Below, in pieces: positions 12,691 to 24,367 of a DNA stretch of 64,000 nt; position 1 is the stretch's first letter; every line of letters begins with the position of its first letter. The DNA comes from Vermamoeba vermiformis (lineage: Eukaryota > Tubulinea > Echinamoebida). The stretch lies in assembly GCA_045837725.1 (NCBI GenBank), contig JBEWZL010000243.1:248001-312000 (forward strand), in the 5' to 3' direction. A program made the translations under genes and the position numbers. Under the pieces are notes generated by a model that saw nothing but the letters and a program-made list of their open reading frames with translations, was not told where the DNA came from and did not search any database.

Positions 12691-13970
12691 TACATCATAG
12701 AGTATGAAGATTTTAACAAGATTTCTATATGCCATGTATATGATTAAGCATATCCCTTCATTATAACAAGGTTTGCCACCATACTGGACAAAGTTACAAC
12801 ATAAAAAAGTATAGATGATTCAAAATTTTTTTCATAGCTAGGTGACAATGCATTGTAGCCAAAGTTCAGGTTTGCATAAAATACATATAGATGTGTTGTA
12901 CCAAACATGTGCTGGTGGGTGGGTTTATACTTAACGCTTAAAATTTACAAATTGCTGCCACTACAATATCTTTGATGATTACTTATATTTTCATGTTAGA
13001 TAGTGATACATCTAGGTGTTCCCAAAGTTTCAATGGTATTGCAGCCAATAGAACAAAGTTCTAGTACATAAGTTCTTTGAAGAACATTGCCATTTTCAGC
13101 CTCTGGCGTTTAGTCCAAAGCCTCCTGATGCCAACAGTAGGCTTCTTGGGTCCACTGATGCTAATGGCCGAGTTTGGTATAAGTTGGTCAATTACTAACA
13201 TCAGCAGATGCAGCGACCACGGACGGACGAAAAATTTTGGCGGACAGGACGTCTGCCCTTGTCCAGGACATGAGACTTGTCTGGGCCAGATAACTTAGCT
13301 GGGCTGGACATCTCACCCTGGCTGGCTATGTCATCCATGCTGGATCCTCCTCACGAACTAAGGGTGGCAAAGTTTCGTATACAGCCTCCGCCAATGACAT
13401 TGTATGCTCCATGGACTGCATGTCTGCCAACCACATCATAGTACAAAGTTTACAATAAGATTTCTATATGCCATGTATGTGGTTAAGCATATCCCTTCAG
13501 TATAAAAAGGTTTGCCACCACTGACGTTCAACTGATCTCGCAGATTTTGATTGAAAATTTTTGGACAGTTAGGTGACAATGAATTGTAGCCAAAGTTCAG
13601 TGGTGCATAAAATACGTATCGTTGTGCTGTGCAAAGTATGTGCTGATGGATGGGTTCATATTAATGCGAAAATTTACAAATTGCTGTCACTACAATATCT
13701 ATGACGATTACCCATATTTTCTTGTTACATAGTGATAGTTCTAGGTATTTCCAAAGCTTAAATGGTATTGCAGTGCGTAGAACAAAGTTCTAGTACTTAA
13801 GTTCTTTGCAGAACAATGACATTTTCACCCTCCAGCGCTTAGCCCAAAGCCTCCTGATGCCAATAGTAGCCCTTCTTGGGTCCTCTGGTACTAATGGCAA
13901 AGTTTGGTGTAAGTTGGTCAATTACTAACATCAGCGGACGCAGTGACCCCGGACAAAAAACTTTTGGATG
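12691..13970. repeat. Decayed tandem duplication, copies about 12691-13240 and 13431-13970
   Basis: Two copies offset by about 740 bp share long blocks: ATTTCTATATGCCATGTAT (12721 and 13460), AAGCATATCCCTTCA, GGTTTGCCACCA, TGTAGCCAAAGTTCAG, AAATTTACAAATTGCTG, CACTACAATATCT, AACAAAGTTCTAGTAC, AAAGCCTCCTGATGCCAA and GTTGGTCAATTACTAACATC. Differences are scattered substitutions and small indels, as in an old duplication. No long reading frame is kept. Confidence 0.75.
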
Positions 13971-13997
13971 AGATGTCCACCATGAAGTAAATTCTGT

Positions 13998-14025
13998 TTG
14001 CTCCAGTAGGTAGAGCACAAGTTAT
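13998..14025 (+). repeat. tRNA D-arm-like segment
   Basis: TTGCTCCAGTAGGTAGAGCA (13999-14016) looks like a tRNA A-box/D-arm (compare TAGCTCAGNNGGTAGAGC). A weak B-box candidate, GGTTGCAATCG, lies about 190 bp downstream, too far for a tRNA. It is probably another tRNA-derived repeat fragment. Confidence 0.35.
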
Positions 14026-14573
14026 GCAGGCCAGCCAATATGGCCAGGCCTGGTTGACCCAATTGAATCTTCCAGTTGGGTGGGAGGAGTTTTTCTAAAG
14101 CAGGATCTTCACTGCTAATCCTTGAGACATGCTTAGACGATAAGGTAAACGCATTACATGGTTAGTGGTACACCAATAATGTAATTCAAGGTTGCAATCG
14201 GACTCAAACTAGGAATTAGGATTCCCCCAAGCTTGGGAAATTCTATTCTCTGCGGACACAAGTTTGACAAATAGGTTGGGTTGACCTCCATCTTCAGAAG
14301 CATAGGGACGGAATCATGTCAGTTCATAAATTCCCATTACATCAGAAATGGAAGTTTAATACAAGGACCTGGGAGTGGTCCTCATGTGGAACATGAATCC
14401 TTGCTCAGATACCCAAAAGTGTCAGTAATCATAGCACATGCTCCACCCTACTACTAGCAGCCCAATATGGCTCTAGTACGGTACACTCGTATTAGCTATC
14501 CCAGCCAATCCTTCAATTTATAAATATACCCGCTAAGATTCATTTACTTGTGTATGTACAACTGTTGCATCAA

Positions 14574-15239
14574 TTACTTTTTGACCAACTCCTCGCCCAT
14601 TCGTTGCTGCATATGACACGTTAAATCGCATTCAACAGCGGCAGTCCAGTACGTACCAGCTTGTCTTGTTCGCGCAGCACATAAGCGCGGTACACCTCCG
14701 GCGAAGAGAGTTGACGCGTGCAAATCATTTGCGGAATTAAATTGCCCACAAAGCTGCCTGCAAGAGCCGTGCCTGTGATCGCGGTGAGTTACACGTACTG
14801 GATTGTTATTGGCATGATTGGCATGATTGGCTTACCTGTCAAGAAGAAAAATCGTGCCAACCCTCCCCTGTCTGTACGCGTGTTAAAACAAGGAAATATG
14901 CGTGTAATGCACTTACATATCCATGCATTTGAATTGTCGATGTACTTCTTTCCTCCGTAGCCAGCAAGGATTGCACCTCCAACTAAATAATTTCAATGTC
15001 AGATCCAAAATAATAAAATAATTTCAAAAATAATAAATGTGCAAAAAATACGCACAAAATCCAGCCATAGAATAGTTGAAGCACTTCTTTAAAACAATTT
15101 CATCCTGTGGAGTGATCACTACACGTCTGTACGCGTCTTCACGCGCGGTGATCTCATTGCGCGCTTGTTTGGCTTGTTCCAGTGCGCGCGAGAAGTAGCT
15201 GTCCTTATCAACCGTATTCTTATTGTCTGTGGTGCTCAT
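14574..15239 (-). CDS. Small two-helix membrane protein, OCIA-domain-like (tentative)
   Basis: Five short exons (15056-15239, 14917-14982, 14836-14871, 14657-14772, 14574-14606) join in phase to about 144 residues. The N-terminal half is charged and helical (RALEQAKQARNEI). ITPQDEIVLKKCFNYS is followed by two Gly/Ala-rich hydrophobic segments (MAGFFGGAILAGYGGKKY and GGLARFFFLTGTALAGSFVG). The tail is LIPQMICTRQLSSPEVYRAY, ending in EELVKK. A conserved Cys-containing helix before paired glycine-rich helices resembles OCIA-domain proteins of mitochondria and endosomes, but the match is loose. The last exon is only 33 nt and one exon is 36 nt. It is head-to-head with SEH1 across 181 bp. Confidence 0.6.
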
Positions 15240-15420
15240 GATGGGTGTGGTGAGGCTATGCAGCTCTCGCGCCGCGCTGACTTCATTGCCAGCACGTGAC
15301 TTGAAATCTCCCTCGCAGCCCTGGTGGGATCTGCTTCACGCGTGGACGGCAATAAATAACATGGCTACTAGTAGATTAGATTATCGATCAGTTCTGCAGT
15401 GAGCACCACGGCTAACAAAC

Positions 15421-16646
15421 ATGGTAAGCCCACACAGCGCATCCGATACCACATGCCCCCCTAATGCCAGTCCCTAGCGTGCCTTTCAAAAGTTCGCGAC
15501 GCAGCACGACGACTTCATCCACGATCTGTCGTACGACTTCTACGGCAAGCGACTAGCGACCTGCTCCTCCGATCAGAAGATCAAGGTGTGGGACTTGAAT
15601 GACCGCAACGAGTGGGTGCTCAGCGCGGAGTGGAAGGCGCATGCAGGGTCTATATGGAAAGTAGAATGGGCCCATCCAGAATTCGGTCAGATCCTCGCTT
15701 CGTGTTCTTTCGATCGTACCGTGTGCATCTGGGAGGAGCAAGAAGGTGCGTATTATAGTTACTCTCTATTAGATATTACGCAATTTTAGGCACATTTATG
15801 AGGGATAATTGAACAGTTCAAAGCGAGTTCACAGCGGATCTCTATATTATTCAATATTTTTCAAACTTGTTCAAGTCAAAGCACCAACTCCAGCTCTAAT
15901 CGCATGCTATATATTCAGATATTGATGGCAGTGCTAAGTGGCAGTTGAAAGCAACACTATTGGACAGCAAAGGATCGGTGCAAGACGTCAAATTCGCGCC
16001 GCGTCACTTGGGCTTGAAACTCGCTACGTGCAGCACCGATGGCATTGTGCGCATATACGAAGCGATTGACGTGACGAATCTGTCGCACTGGTCCCTCATG
16101 GAGGAGTTCGAGGCACAGAAAGGCACATCCGTGTGCGCCATCAATGCCGTGGCGTGGAACCCCTCGCCGTTCGAGAAGCCGATGCTGGTGGTGGGCACTG
16201 ACGACAGCAGCGTGAAGATCTGGGAGTACAACGAGCTGCAACGCCGCTGGGTCACGATTGAGACGCTGCAGGGCCACAAAGGTCCGATCCACGACGTCGA
16301 TTGGGCGCCGAATGTGGGACGCAGCTACTATCTGCTCGCCACGGCCTCCAAGGACTGCACGGTGCGCATCTGGCAGCTGGAGAGCAAGACGAGTGACGCG
16401 AAGAGCAGCGGTGAAGTCAAAGCGCAACAGACCGCGAGCAGCAGCGTGTTGAGTGTGGTGAATGTGTGGCCCCTGGACGCGCACAAGAGCGAGGTGTGGC
16501 GCGTGGAGTGGAACATGACTGGCACCGTGCTGGCCTCGAGCGGGGACGATGGCACTGTCCATTTATGGAAGTCACTCACCGTGCCCTCGGGCAATCAACT
16601 CACGCAGCAGTGGGTCACACTGGCTGCCATCAACACCAACAGCTAA
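15421..16646 (+). CDS. SEH1: SEH1 WD40 protein (nuclear pore Y-complex and GATOR2)
   Basis: SEH1 is shared by the Nup107-160 (Y) complex of the nuclear pore and by GATOR2, which promotes TORC1 signalling. Exon 1 (15421-15423) is only the ATG; exons 2 and 3 are 15478-15745 and 15919-16646, giving about 332 residues. WD motifs are plain: [70 protein letters not shown] and [15 protein letters not shown]. These align closely with the animal protein. The start-codon-only exon is supported because the frame is open upstream of [12 protein letters not shown] only through an AG acceptor, and ATG|GTAAGC lies 54 nt earlier. It is convergent with the next gene (91 bp between). Confidence 0.93.
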
Positions 16647-16737
16647 ATATAGACTCGGCTAAATATAGCACATGTACAGTTATGAACACCAGTAAATCAC
16701 GCCTATTCCTATGTACAAGCATTTATTGTCAGACGGA

Positions 16738-18045
16738 TCACGGATAATAGGGCGGATCTGCACTGAACTCTGTCGCTGCGCCACTGCTGTTGTAAGTAGT
16801 GCCCGTGCCAGGTGCCAGCATGTCTTCATAGCCCGTGTAGGACTCGTATGAATAGAGGGGCAGCGGATTGGGGGCAGCGTCGTCACTCGGATTGGGATTG
16901 AAATAAATGTCGAACGGATCTGTCTTGTTAGTATTGCCGTTATTCATCGCGAGCTCATCCTCGAGATTGGTCACGTGACTGGCGCTGAGATCACTCGCAG
17001 TCTGCATCACAATTGCTTTCACTGCGCGCTCTGAGTCTGCACCACTCGGCAGTGTCGTGTACATCTGCTGCATCTTCAGTTTGACACGTGTCAACATGTC
17101 ACTGCGGTGTTTGCACTCGTTCAACTGTCGCTCCAACAGCTGTCTGTGCTCTTCTTGTCGCTGCAGTGCCTCGCGCAACAAGCCCATCAGTCTGTGCTGC
17201 ACTTCCATCGCGCGCTCAGTGCTCGCCGTGCACTCGTCGCACACCTTCATGCTGCTGTCCACGTCACGTGCTGCTGTCTCCAGCTCTTCTCTGGTGCGCA
17301 GTTGTGCCATCACCGCGCCGTTCAGTAATTCCGCACGCACTGTAGCACGTGACTCGGTACTCAGTGCCGCACGACGCAATTGTTCCGCTTGTTGCCACGT
17401 GTCATTCAGCCGTTCCCGCTCAGTGGTGACAGGTGTCACAGCTGTGTCCGTGCTGGTGAGTCGCAGTTTGAGGTCGTCAATCACACTGCTGTCAAATATC
17501 TTGCGCTCACTCCAAATCGACAGCAGGCGTTGAATGGACTGCAAGATCTTGTTGCTCGCTTCGGTGTTGGCGCGGCGTGCGAGGCGTGAGGTGCTTTGAA
17601 AGGCCTCGGGCAGTACACGCACGAACTCTTGCACGAATTCCGCGCCTTTCTTGCGACTGCTTTGAATCACGTGATTTGCCAAATATAGAAACACTAACCT
17701 CCGATCCAATTGTACTGCAAGAAGTTGAATTATAATGTGCTTTTATTCGCTTGATATTTAAAGGCCATAGCAATTATAATACCAAGTGCGCAACAAATCA
17801 CGCGAGCAAATAAATAATTAATTAAAATAATAATTACCTAAATTTTTAAATTCATTTGCCCACACTTCTACGCACTGCTTAGCTCTTTTGCGATGAAACA
17901 TCATCCACATAGACAATCCTAAGCATTAATAATTAATTAATCAGCAGATCAGCACGGTACTGATTAGAATCGCACCTTCAATACTCTGCTGCGTCTCATT
18001 GAGCTTAGTCAACTTGTCTACGAGATCTTTGTTTGAAAAGGCCAT
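16738..18045 (-). CDS. RPRD1: RPRD1/Rtt103-like RNA polymerase II CTD-interacting (CID) protein
   Basis: Reads the phosphorylated CTD of RNA polymerase II and takes part in transcription termination. Exons 17976-18045, 17838-17918 and 16738-17714 join in phase to about 375 residues. The CID covers residues 1-130: MAFSNKDLVDKLTKLNETQQ, SIEGLSMWMMFHRKRAKQCV, then DRRLVFLYLANHVIQSSRKK and LLSIWSERKIFD. A coiled-coil/helical region (about 170-260) follows. The tail is rich in Pro, Tyr and Asp. The domain order equals animal RPRD1A/B. A perfect TGACACGTGTCA palindrome lies in its third exon at 17082-17093, the one exonic copy I found. Confidence 0.85.
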
Positions 18046-18413
18046 TGCGATATCTGTGCCGCTCAGTGCGTCACTGGAGAACGAATGAACACTGCGGCTG
18101 AGGAATTGCTTGGGAGTGGTTATAAATATATTTTAGGGCCGCTAAGGAAGCCCTCTAATATAATCACTACAGTACACCGAAGCCACCAGTGCTCTGTCGG
18201 TCATGCAACAACAATGCAACAGCCATGCAGAGTTTACTGTCCCAATTCTCAGAAAACGCTGTTTATTATTGTTGGGCACTGTCTCTAACAAGGCTTCATA
18301 ATCAACTGAACTTAAAAGCGCAATACGAGTGCTCTGGCTAGTGTTTTCAGCCCTTCCTGACTCGCTGCGTGACATCATCCCATCCTTATACCAAATTAGG
18401 CAATGTGAGTTGT
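18046..18413. other. Intergenic region between the RPRD1-like gene and DEPDC5 3' end
   Basis: 368 bp upstream of the RPRD1-like start and downstream of the DEPDC5 stop, so it holds the promoter of the first and the 3' UTR of the second. Near 18389-18404 it contains TACCAAATTAGGCAAT, one member of a motif that otherwise recurs in introns (see findings). No gene seen. Confidence 0.4.
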
Positions 18414-21400
18414 TCAGAGTCCAGCGATCACGTGCTCGAGCAGTTCAGCGGTGAGTGCTGATTGGTCCGTTGTAACGCGTTCAATGCCATCGAACAGTGC
18501 CATCAACTTGCCCACAATTGGTGCCGCGAGTGTGGCGTAGTTGCCGTTGGTGCTATTAATAGACCAGGTCAGCAGACCCGTCGCGTCCCACACGATGAAC
18601 AGTGCGCCAGAGCGGTGCACGAGTCGGTCGCGCGAGGTCTGATAGGCCACAAAGTCGAGTCGTGCCAGTGCGTGCAGGACCAGCGCGGAGAATTCGCCGT
18701 TCTGTGGTGGCACAGTGACACGTCGTCGGTGCGTGGCGGTGAGTGGTGCCGCGCTCTTGCTGACCGTGGAACAGAACTCCGAGGGCACTTGGTGGCACAG
18801 CAGATTGTTGCTCTTGGCGCGTCGTGTGAGCTGCGTGATCCAATCCGCGACCAGACTGCCCGTGCTGACCAGCCACTGCAGCTGCAGCTCGTACACGCGC
18901 TCGGCATCGAACACCGTGTCGTACACCAAGTGCATCCACTCGTAGCGATCTGTCTTCGCGCGGTCCAGTTCAATGCGCACGGTGCGCTTCTGCACTGGCG
19001 GATCACGTGACACCGGTGAGGTGGCTGGCACATTGCCACTCGTGTAATCGGAGATGATTGTCGGCTGCTGACGTGTCAAAATTGGAATTTCATCCTGGTC
19101 ACGTGATTGGCGCTTGTCGTTGGACTTGGCACCCACCAATTTCTTTAAATGGAAGTTAGTGCGTGATTACCATACTAGGCAAGTACATACCGCAATCAGA
19201 TCGTAGTTCAGACTGTACACAAAAGGACCGTCTTGAAACGTGTCAGAGCCAGTGATGGGCACGAAGATCGATCGATCGACCAGGGCTTGACAGTACTGAA
19301 TGGCCTCGAGTCGAGTCATGCGTTCACTGAACTGCACGGGGGCGGTGACAGTGGGAGACTTGTCGTCAGGTGTCATACTCTGACCTCCGCTGCCTGTCAC
19401 TTGATAGGTGCGTGACACGAGCCAGTCAACGGCCTCGCTCGCTGTCGGAGTACAGTGAGTGACACGTGTCATTCGGAGACTAGTCGCGCACTACGTACCC
19501 ACAAAGCCCATGGTCTTATTGCCATTTATGGTGCGCTCTTTCACTGCCAGTCCCTGCGCATTGGTGCTGCTCATCACTGCCAACATCTCAGCCTCCTGCA
19601 AATGACACGTGTCAGCGGTCGAGTGGCACAAGCGAGCACGTGACTTACATTGTTGATGTCCAGGGGCAGCGGCTCTTTATTCGCCCTGTCGCTGAGAGGA
19701 CTCTGTGCCGCACTGCCAGTGCCAGGTGCCACCAAGGGCTCGCGCACCGTGACGAGCAAGTGCTTGACATCGTCGTCGAGCATCTTGTTGTTCACCGCCA
19801 CGCGCGCAGCAATCAGCTCTTTGATCTTCACGAAGCCGTTGATGGCCTCGCGCGCAGACTTGCAGCTGTCCGCAGGCACGAGAATGAGATTGATGGACCA
19901 GTACTTGATGGACTCGATCAGTGCGCTGTAGTAGCCGCACACCAGCTGATCGGCGTAGTTCCAGTTGTAGGCAGCGCTGCTCTGGTGATAAATGTCGAGA
20001 TCTTTCTGCACGTAGCGCTGTTCAAACTCGTGCCAGAGACAGTACTTGTAGGGGAACACTTTGCTGGTCTGTTGGTGCTGCTTCTGCTGGTAGCGCTTGA
20101 CTTCAATGTTGTGCGAGCCCGTCGGATCGTAGGTCAGTTTGTGGAAGTACTGGCCGCGACTCAGATAGCAGGTGACAATCGTCTTGCTGCTCGATGTCGT
20201 CACATTCATGCCTGAAGTCCACGGTGCCAGGCCCGCACTGGTGCTCGCTGCTGCACCCTCTGCAGGGGGGAGGGCGAGCTGATAGCCACGCGAGAGACGC
20301 TGCGAGATGAGCTCTTTGAGCAGTTCATCGGTGTTGTTCTGATACACATTGTCGTCGGGCAGCAGTGCCAAGGTGTGCGGGTACTCGACAAACTGTTTGT
20401 TGCTGTGCGGTGAGTTAAGGAGTTATATGAACAAGTGAGTGCTAAATATAGCTACACAATAGCGTGCAAAGGATACAGTTCTGCAGTGCTCGGGAAGTAG
20501 TCGCTGGTGAGGGGCAGCGAGGCAGGCTCGGTGAGGGACTTCCAGTGCGGTCCATTCGGATCTGTTTCAATGAACTCATTGGCAGCGGAGGTGCGTGTGA
20601 ACAGATGTGCCCAGCGACGACGTGTGCTCGAGGGCTTGGGCGGCACATATTCGTAGTTGAACGGATTCATCGGTCTGCGCGCTGCACTGGTCGCGAGGGG
20701 TGGCAGCACGAGTCCCGCATTCGTGTTGAGACTCTTCTTGCTGAGCGAGTTCGAACTCGGTCCCACCGATGCAGGCCCTGGTGTGTTGACGGACATCTCG
20801 CTCGTCACGCTGTTCGCCACACTGTTCACCTCGCTGCTCGTCACATTCACGGCGGGTGTGCTCGGCATGGCACGACGGCGCGAGGGCTGTGCAATGGGTT
20901 GACTGGCACGCGCGGCCTTGCTGACACCAGCACTCGGTGTGCGCGGGGGCCAATCACTGCCACCCTGCGAAGGTGTGCGTCGTCTGGCACGCAACAACTG
21001 CGCGCTGTGTCGTGACTGCAAGCCCTGTGCTGAAGAGGTGACACCCACATTGACGAATGTCTGCAGCTTGTTGTCCCACTTCTCGCTGCTGTTCGAGGCT
21101 GCAGTGGGCGTGAATGAGCCGAGCAGTGTCATGTCGTTGGGGCCTGACACAAACACCGTGTCGTCGTACTCCTCGAACTGCGACAAGCGACGCAAGTCAA
21201 ACGGATTGTCGTGTCGCATGCTCTTGGGCAGTGTCCAGTGCGTGGCCTCGCTGTGCTGATCTGCGACTGGAGAGATGTTAGTCGTGTAGCGCATATTCAC
21301 GTGTGACGTACTCGTGCGGTACTGCAGTTCAGGCATGCGCGCACAGGCCACAAACGAGTGCGCAGTGCTGTGCGGGGCCGTGTGATGCGCGTCACGGTGT

Positions 21401-22925
21401 ATCTTCCAGTCAAAGAAGAACAAGTAGATCCAATGCGCCAAGCTGTACTCGCCGTGCTGCAGCTTAGTGAGGTGATTGGGTCGCGGTGAGACAGCATCGA
21501 GCATGTGTGCGGGGGGTGTGATCAGACGGAACAGCGGCACCATGTGCAGCGGGGGCTTCTGTTGCAGCGAGACCATGTCACAGCCAATGCCGTGATCGAC
21601 CATGCGCTGCTTGATCTGCTTGGCGAAGGAGAGATTCTGCACGTCAATCACACCCGAGCCTGCCGTCACAATCACGAGCGACTGACCGGTGCGCGTGAGA
21701 TCGCGATCTTGGTATTGCTGTCCGCAGTGCCAGTGTCAGTACGCGAGTGACTTTACAACAGTGATGCAGTGACGTACCTTGTCAAATGCTGCGAGTGCGA
21801 GACTGATGGACTCGAGGATGTTGCCCTCGCTGCTCGACGAGTTCTGTCCGCCCACTGCACGGCTGTGTTCACCGCTCTGATACGGAGCTCGCCAGTGCAC
21901 GTGCTCGGGGTACTCGATGAACTTCTTCTTGAGGGCAGCAATCGACTTGTCCCAGTCCCCGCGCATGTCATCGTACACCACCGTGAAGAAGTCCTGGTAC
22001 TTGCGTCCATCGGGATAGCTCTGCAGCTGCTCGCTCGGTATGCCCAACTGTTCGCAGCTCTTCTCACTCGCGTAGAATGTGCGCGAGAAGAGCACCAGCG
22101 AGACTGAGTGCGTGGCTTCCATGGCCTGCCACTTGCGATAGAGCACGGGCAAGAAGTGATTGGCTGCCTTCTCAAAGTACAGTTCACCGTCCTCGGCAAA
22201 GTCCCACATCTCCCTGCTCATCTGTATGAACACCACAATGCGTGCTGAGCGCGAGCGGAAGATGAATTTGCTCGACTCGGCAATGTAGCCCGAGTGCTGC
22301 GACTGACCGCTCGTTTGCAGATCTTTCACCACCGCCTGTGTGCGTGAGTGAGACTAGTCGCGCAGTGTATATATGCAATGTCTTACTCGCATGCCAGCAA
22401 ATGTGATGGTCTTGTTGAGATAGACGCAGCTGTTGACCAAGTGCTGCTTCAAGCGCCACATGTCACTGCGACTGATGAACTGGTCCTTGAACGACAGCTC
22501 CACGAACTCCACCGTCACACTCTCGCGCTTCACCACCGACACCATCACATTGTTCCACGAGGAGTGCTCGAGGATGCCTGCTATGTTCTCGCGCACACTG
22601 ATTTGTAAATTGGCTGGAAAAGGATTAGCGGATCTGGATCCGAATTTTAAATAGTTCAATAACCCACGGAAAAATTAATAATTCCTCAATGTTGAATGGT
22701 TCGAAAATAATTACCTTTGACTGACGTGATAGATCCCACTTGTAAAATAAGTTTCTTGTCTGGGTTTTCCGGACGATATATCTCCAATATGTCGCCAATT
22801 TTGAGACCAGGAAAATAGTCGGGATTAATTACCAACTCCTCCTGGCTGAAGTTGAGTGGATGGAACCAGAGCTTGAATGACTTGCGGTCCTTCTTCTGAG
22901 TAGGGACCTCTGATGATTTATTCAT
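18414..22925 (-). CDS. DEPDC5: DEPDC5/Iml1, GATOR1 GAP subunit
   Basis: Component of GATOR1, the GTPase-activating complex for RagA/B that represses TORC1 at the lysosome. Nine exons (22715-22925, 22387-22613, 21778-22335, 21312-21717, 20456-21260, 19649-20402, 19499-19595, 19191-19441, 18414-19142) join in phase to about 1345 residues. Marks are FKLWFHPLNFSQEELVINPD at the N-terminus, VVFIQMSREMWDFAEDGELY in the SABA region, and SLVLFSRTFY. The DEP domain lies near residues 1030-1100 (GPFVYSLNYDLIA). The C-terminal domain has YEWMHLVYDTVFDAERVYEL. The 51-nt intron at 21261-21311 has no stop in frame, so retention would still give a full protein. The introns at 19442-19498 and 19596-19648 each carry a TGACACGTGTCA palindrome. 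Confidence 0.93.
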
Positions 22926-23150
22926 TCGTCTCTATAGCTATATTGGGATTTTTAAATATGCATCTGATGTTCAATTGAGACAATAATTCGAAATGGTCCG
23001 TCATTGTACTCGTGCGTGACATGCTCAATGATCAAGCCTGATAAATATAAAACACACGCGCAGTATTCGCAACTATTGTTTATTCGCACGTCAGCTCCAC
23101 TTGGAGCAGACATTAATGCATACATACAAAATTTTATGAGCACATCCACA

Positions 23151-23943
23151 CTACTCGTCCAGTATTTCAGCATATTTGCCCTTTGATTGCTTGGCCTTGC
23201 GACTATTAACACGTTTCATCTCCAACTCTTCCAGGCCCAGCGTTGTAAAGTGTTGAGTGACATCCGGTTGCCACTCGGAGTGTCCAAAAGCGAGTCCCTT
23301 AGGAGCGAGATTGAACTGCAACATGAGGTCGTGACAATTGACCCCTGCGCGGCCCTCGAGATCTGTGCTGCTGATGCGCGGCAGAGCTGAGAAGTCAGTC
23401 TGTTGATTGAGCTGTTCGAACAGCACCATCACGTAGCGGTGCGCACCTGACTTCTTGGGGGGCAGAGGCGGCACGTAGTCGATCAATGTCTCACCGTTGT
23501 GCACTGCATTGCCGGGGATGTTGGCGCTGATCAATGTCCGTTAATTGTGGTGCACATCGCGCTGTTACAAGGAGTGAGCTACGTACACGAACCAATGCAC
23601 CCAACTGCGCGCGACAGGCTGAGTACGTGACGGGAAATCTGCGCAGAACAGTGAGCTAGCGACACATCTATAGGACTACCACATCATACGCACCAGGATC
23701 GACCATGACTAAAGTGTACCATCGATTGCCGCGCGCGTGATACTGCACTGAAGGCTTGGTGCTGGCCTGGATGCGTGTCAGATATTACACTAGTACGCGA
23801 ACAGCTCTTACTTGTGAAGGCTTGAATGTGTTTCCGCGAGATAATAACGTTCCTTCTGATAGTTCTACGATAAGATTGATGCGGGGTTTGAACGGTGGTA
23901 CCACATCTGGAAATACTTCGTGATAATTGGCCATTAATTCAGC
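23151..23943 (-). CDS. MRPL38: Mitochondrial ribosomal protein mL38 (PEBP-like), N-terminus uncertain
   Basis: Large-subunit mitoribosomal protein with a phosphatidylethanolamine-binding-protein fold. Exons 23812-23943, 23694-23766, 23587-23638 and 23151-23526 join in phase. Family marks are RWYTLVMVDPDFPSRTQPVA, SWVHWFVANIPGN, DYVPPLPPKKSGAHRYVMVL and LFEQ, with a charged C-terminal tail (MKRVNSRKAKQSKGKYAEIL). The first exon shown begins after an AG acceptor and has no good start. The most likely N-terminus is the upstream exon at 24132-24367, which encodes a targeting-type peptide and would join in phase 0. That join needs a weak donor (GTGATA), so the two parts are listed separately. Confidence 0.75.
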
Positions 23944-24067
23944 CTATTGCGAATAAATATTAATTCAGGTAATAGATTGGGATTATTAAATATTTTTAGG
24001 ATTGGTTTTGACGTAGAATTTATAGTAATAAATTGTATTATTATTATTGGATCTGACGATTAAATTA

Positions 24068-24367
24068 CTAGCTGTCACTAGTTTTGCGAACAGTATCGTC
24101 GCAAATGTATATCACCTTTTTATTAAATGAGCATGCTCGCCATTGTTCATTAGTGAGTTTCCTCTCATCGAGACGAACAACGGGTTTGGGTTCGAATCCA
24201 GGAATAATTCTCTCGACTGCTGTTTTAGTCTTCGCATTGACTGGTGTGGAGGGTGCGGGAGCAGAGCTCTTCTTCTCCTTGGCACTCGTTTGAACTGCAC
24301 GAGTCAAGGTAAATCCGCTGCGACTCGTCAAGCGCGAGGCAGAGCGACGACACAATAGTGCAAACAT
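24068..24367 (-). CDS. Mitochondrial-targeted N-terminal exon of mL38, or separate 99-residue protein
   Basis: An open frame from the ATG at 24367 to a TAG at 24068 gives 99 residues. MFALLCRRSASRLTSRSGFT is a typical mitochondrial presequence (Arg/Ser/Leu, no acids), then Lys/Ala/Pro-rich sequence and KLTNEQWRACSFNKK. There are two readings. It may be the first exon of mL38, with a donor GTGATA just after FNKK and an intron of about 190 nt, phase 0 on both sides. Or it may be a separate small mitochondrial protein ending VRKTSDS. The absence of any other mL38 start favours the first; the poor donor favours the second. It is divergent from the next gene by 293 bp. Confidence 0.5.
   Translation of the reverse strand: MFALLCRRSASRLTSRSGFTLTRAVQTSAKEKKSSAPAPSTPVNAKTKTAVERIIPGFEPKPVVRLDERKLTNEQWRACSFNKKVIYICDDTVRKTSDS

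Larger units (their letters stand above)
11764..13340. repeat. Inverted repeat pair, arms 11764-11840 and 13258-13340
   Basis: The stretch from GGATGACATAGCCAACCAAG through CCAGCCCAGCTAAG and TTATCTGGCCCAGACAAG at 11764-11840 reappears as its reverse complement at 13258-13340 (CTTGTCTGGGCCAGATAA, then CTTAGCTGGGCTGGACATCT, then GGCTGGCTATGTCATCC). Similarity is high over about 75 bp, with a few substitutions. The arms are about 1.4 kb apart and enclose the tRNA-like segments and the first copy of the direct repeat. Confidence 0.75.
11587..14573. repeat. Gene-free repeat island with nested inverted and direct repeats
   Basis: Almost 3 kb without any exon I can support, different in texture from the compact flanks. 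It contains at least two inverted repeat pairs, a decayed tandem duplication with a period near 740 bp, and segments resembling RNA polymerase III tRNA promoters. The words GTCC, GGACAGGACGTC and CCAGACAAG recur on both strands. No reverse transcriptase or transposase frame is visible. The likely reading is a cluster of degraded non-autonomous elements that inserted between PIGU and the next gene. The component repeats are listed separately. Confidence 0.7.

Noticed and set aside
11587-14573. Hidden protein-coding genes or a transposase in the repeat island
   Set aside because: All frames are short, and the tandem copies differ by frame-breaking indels; no exon-like codon pattern was found.
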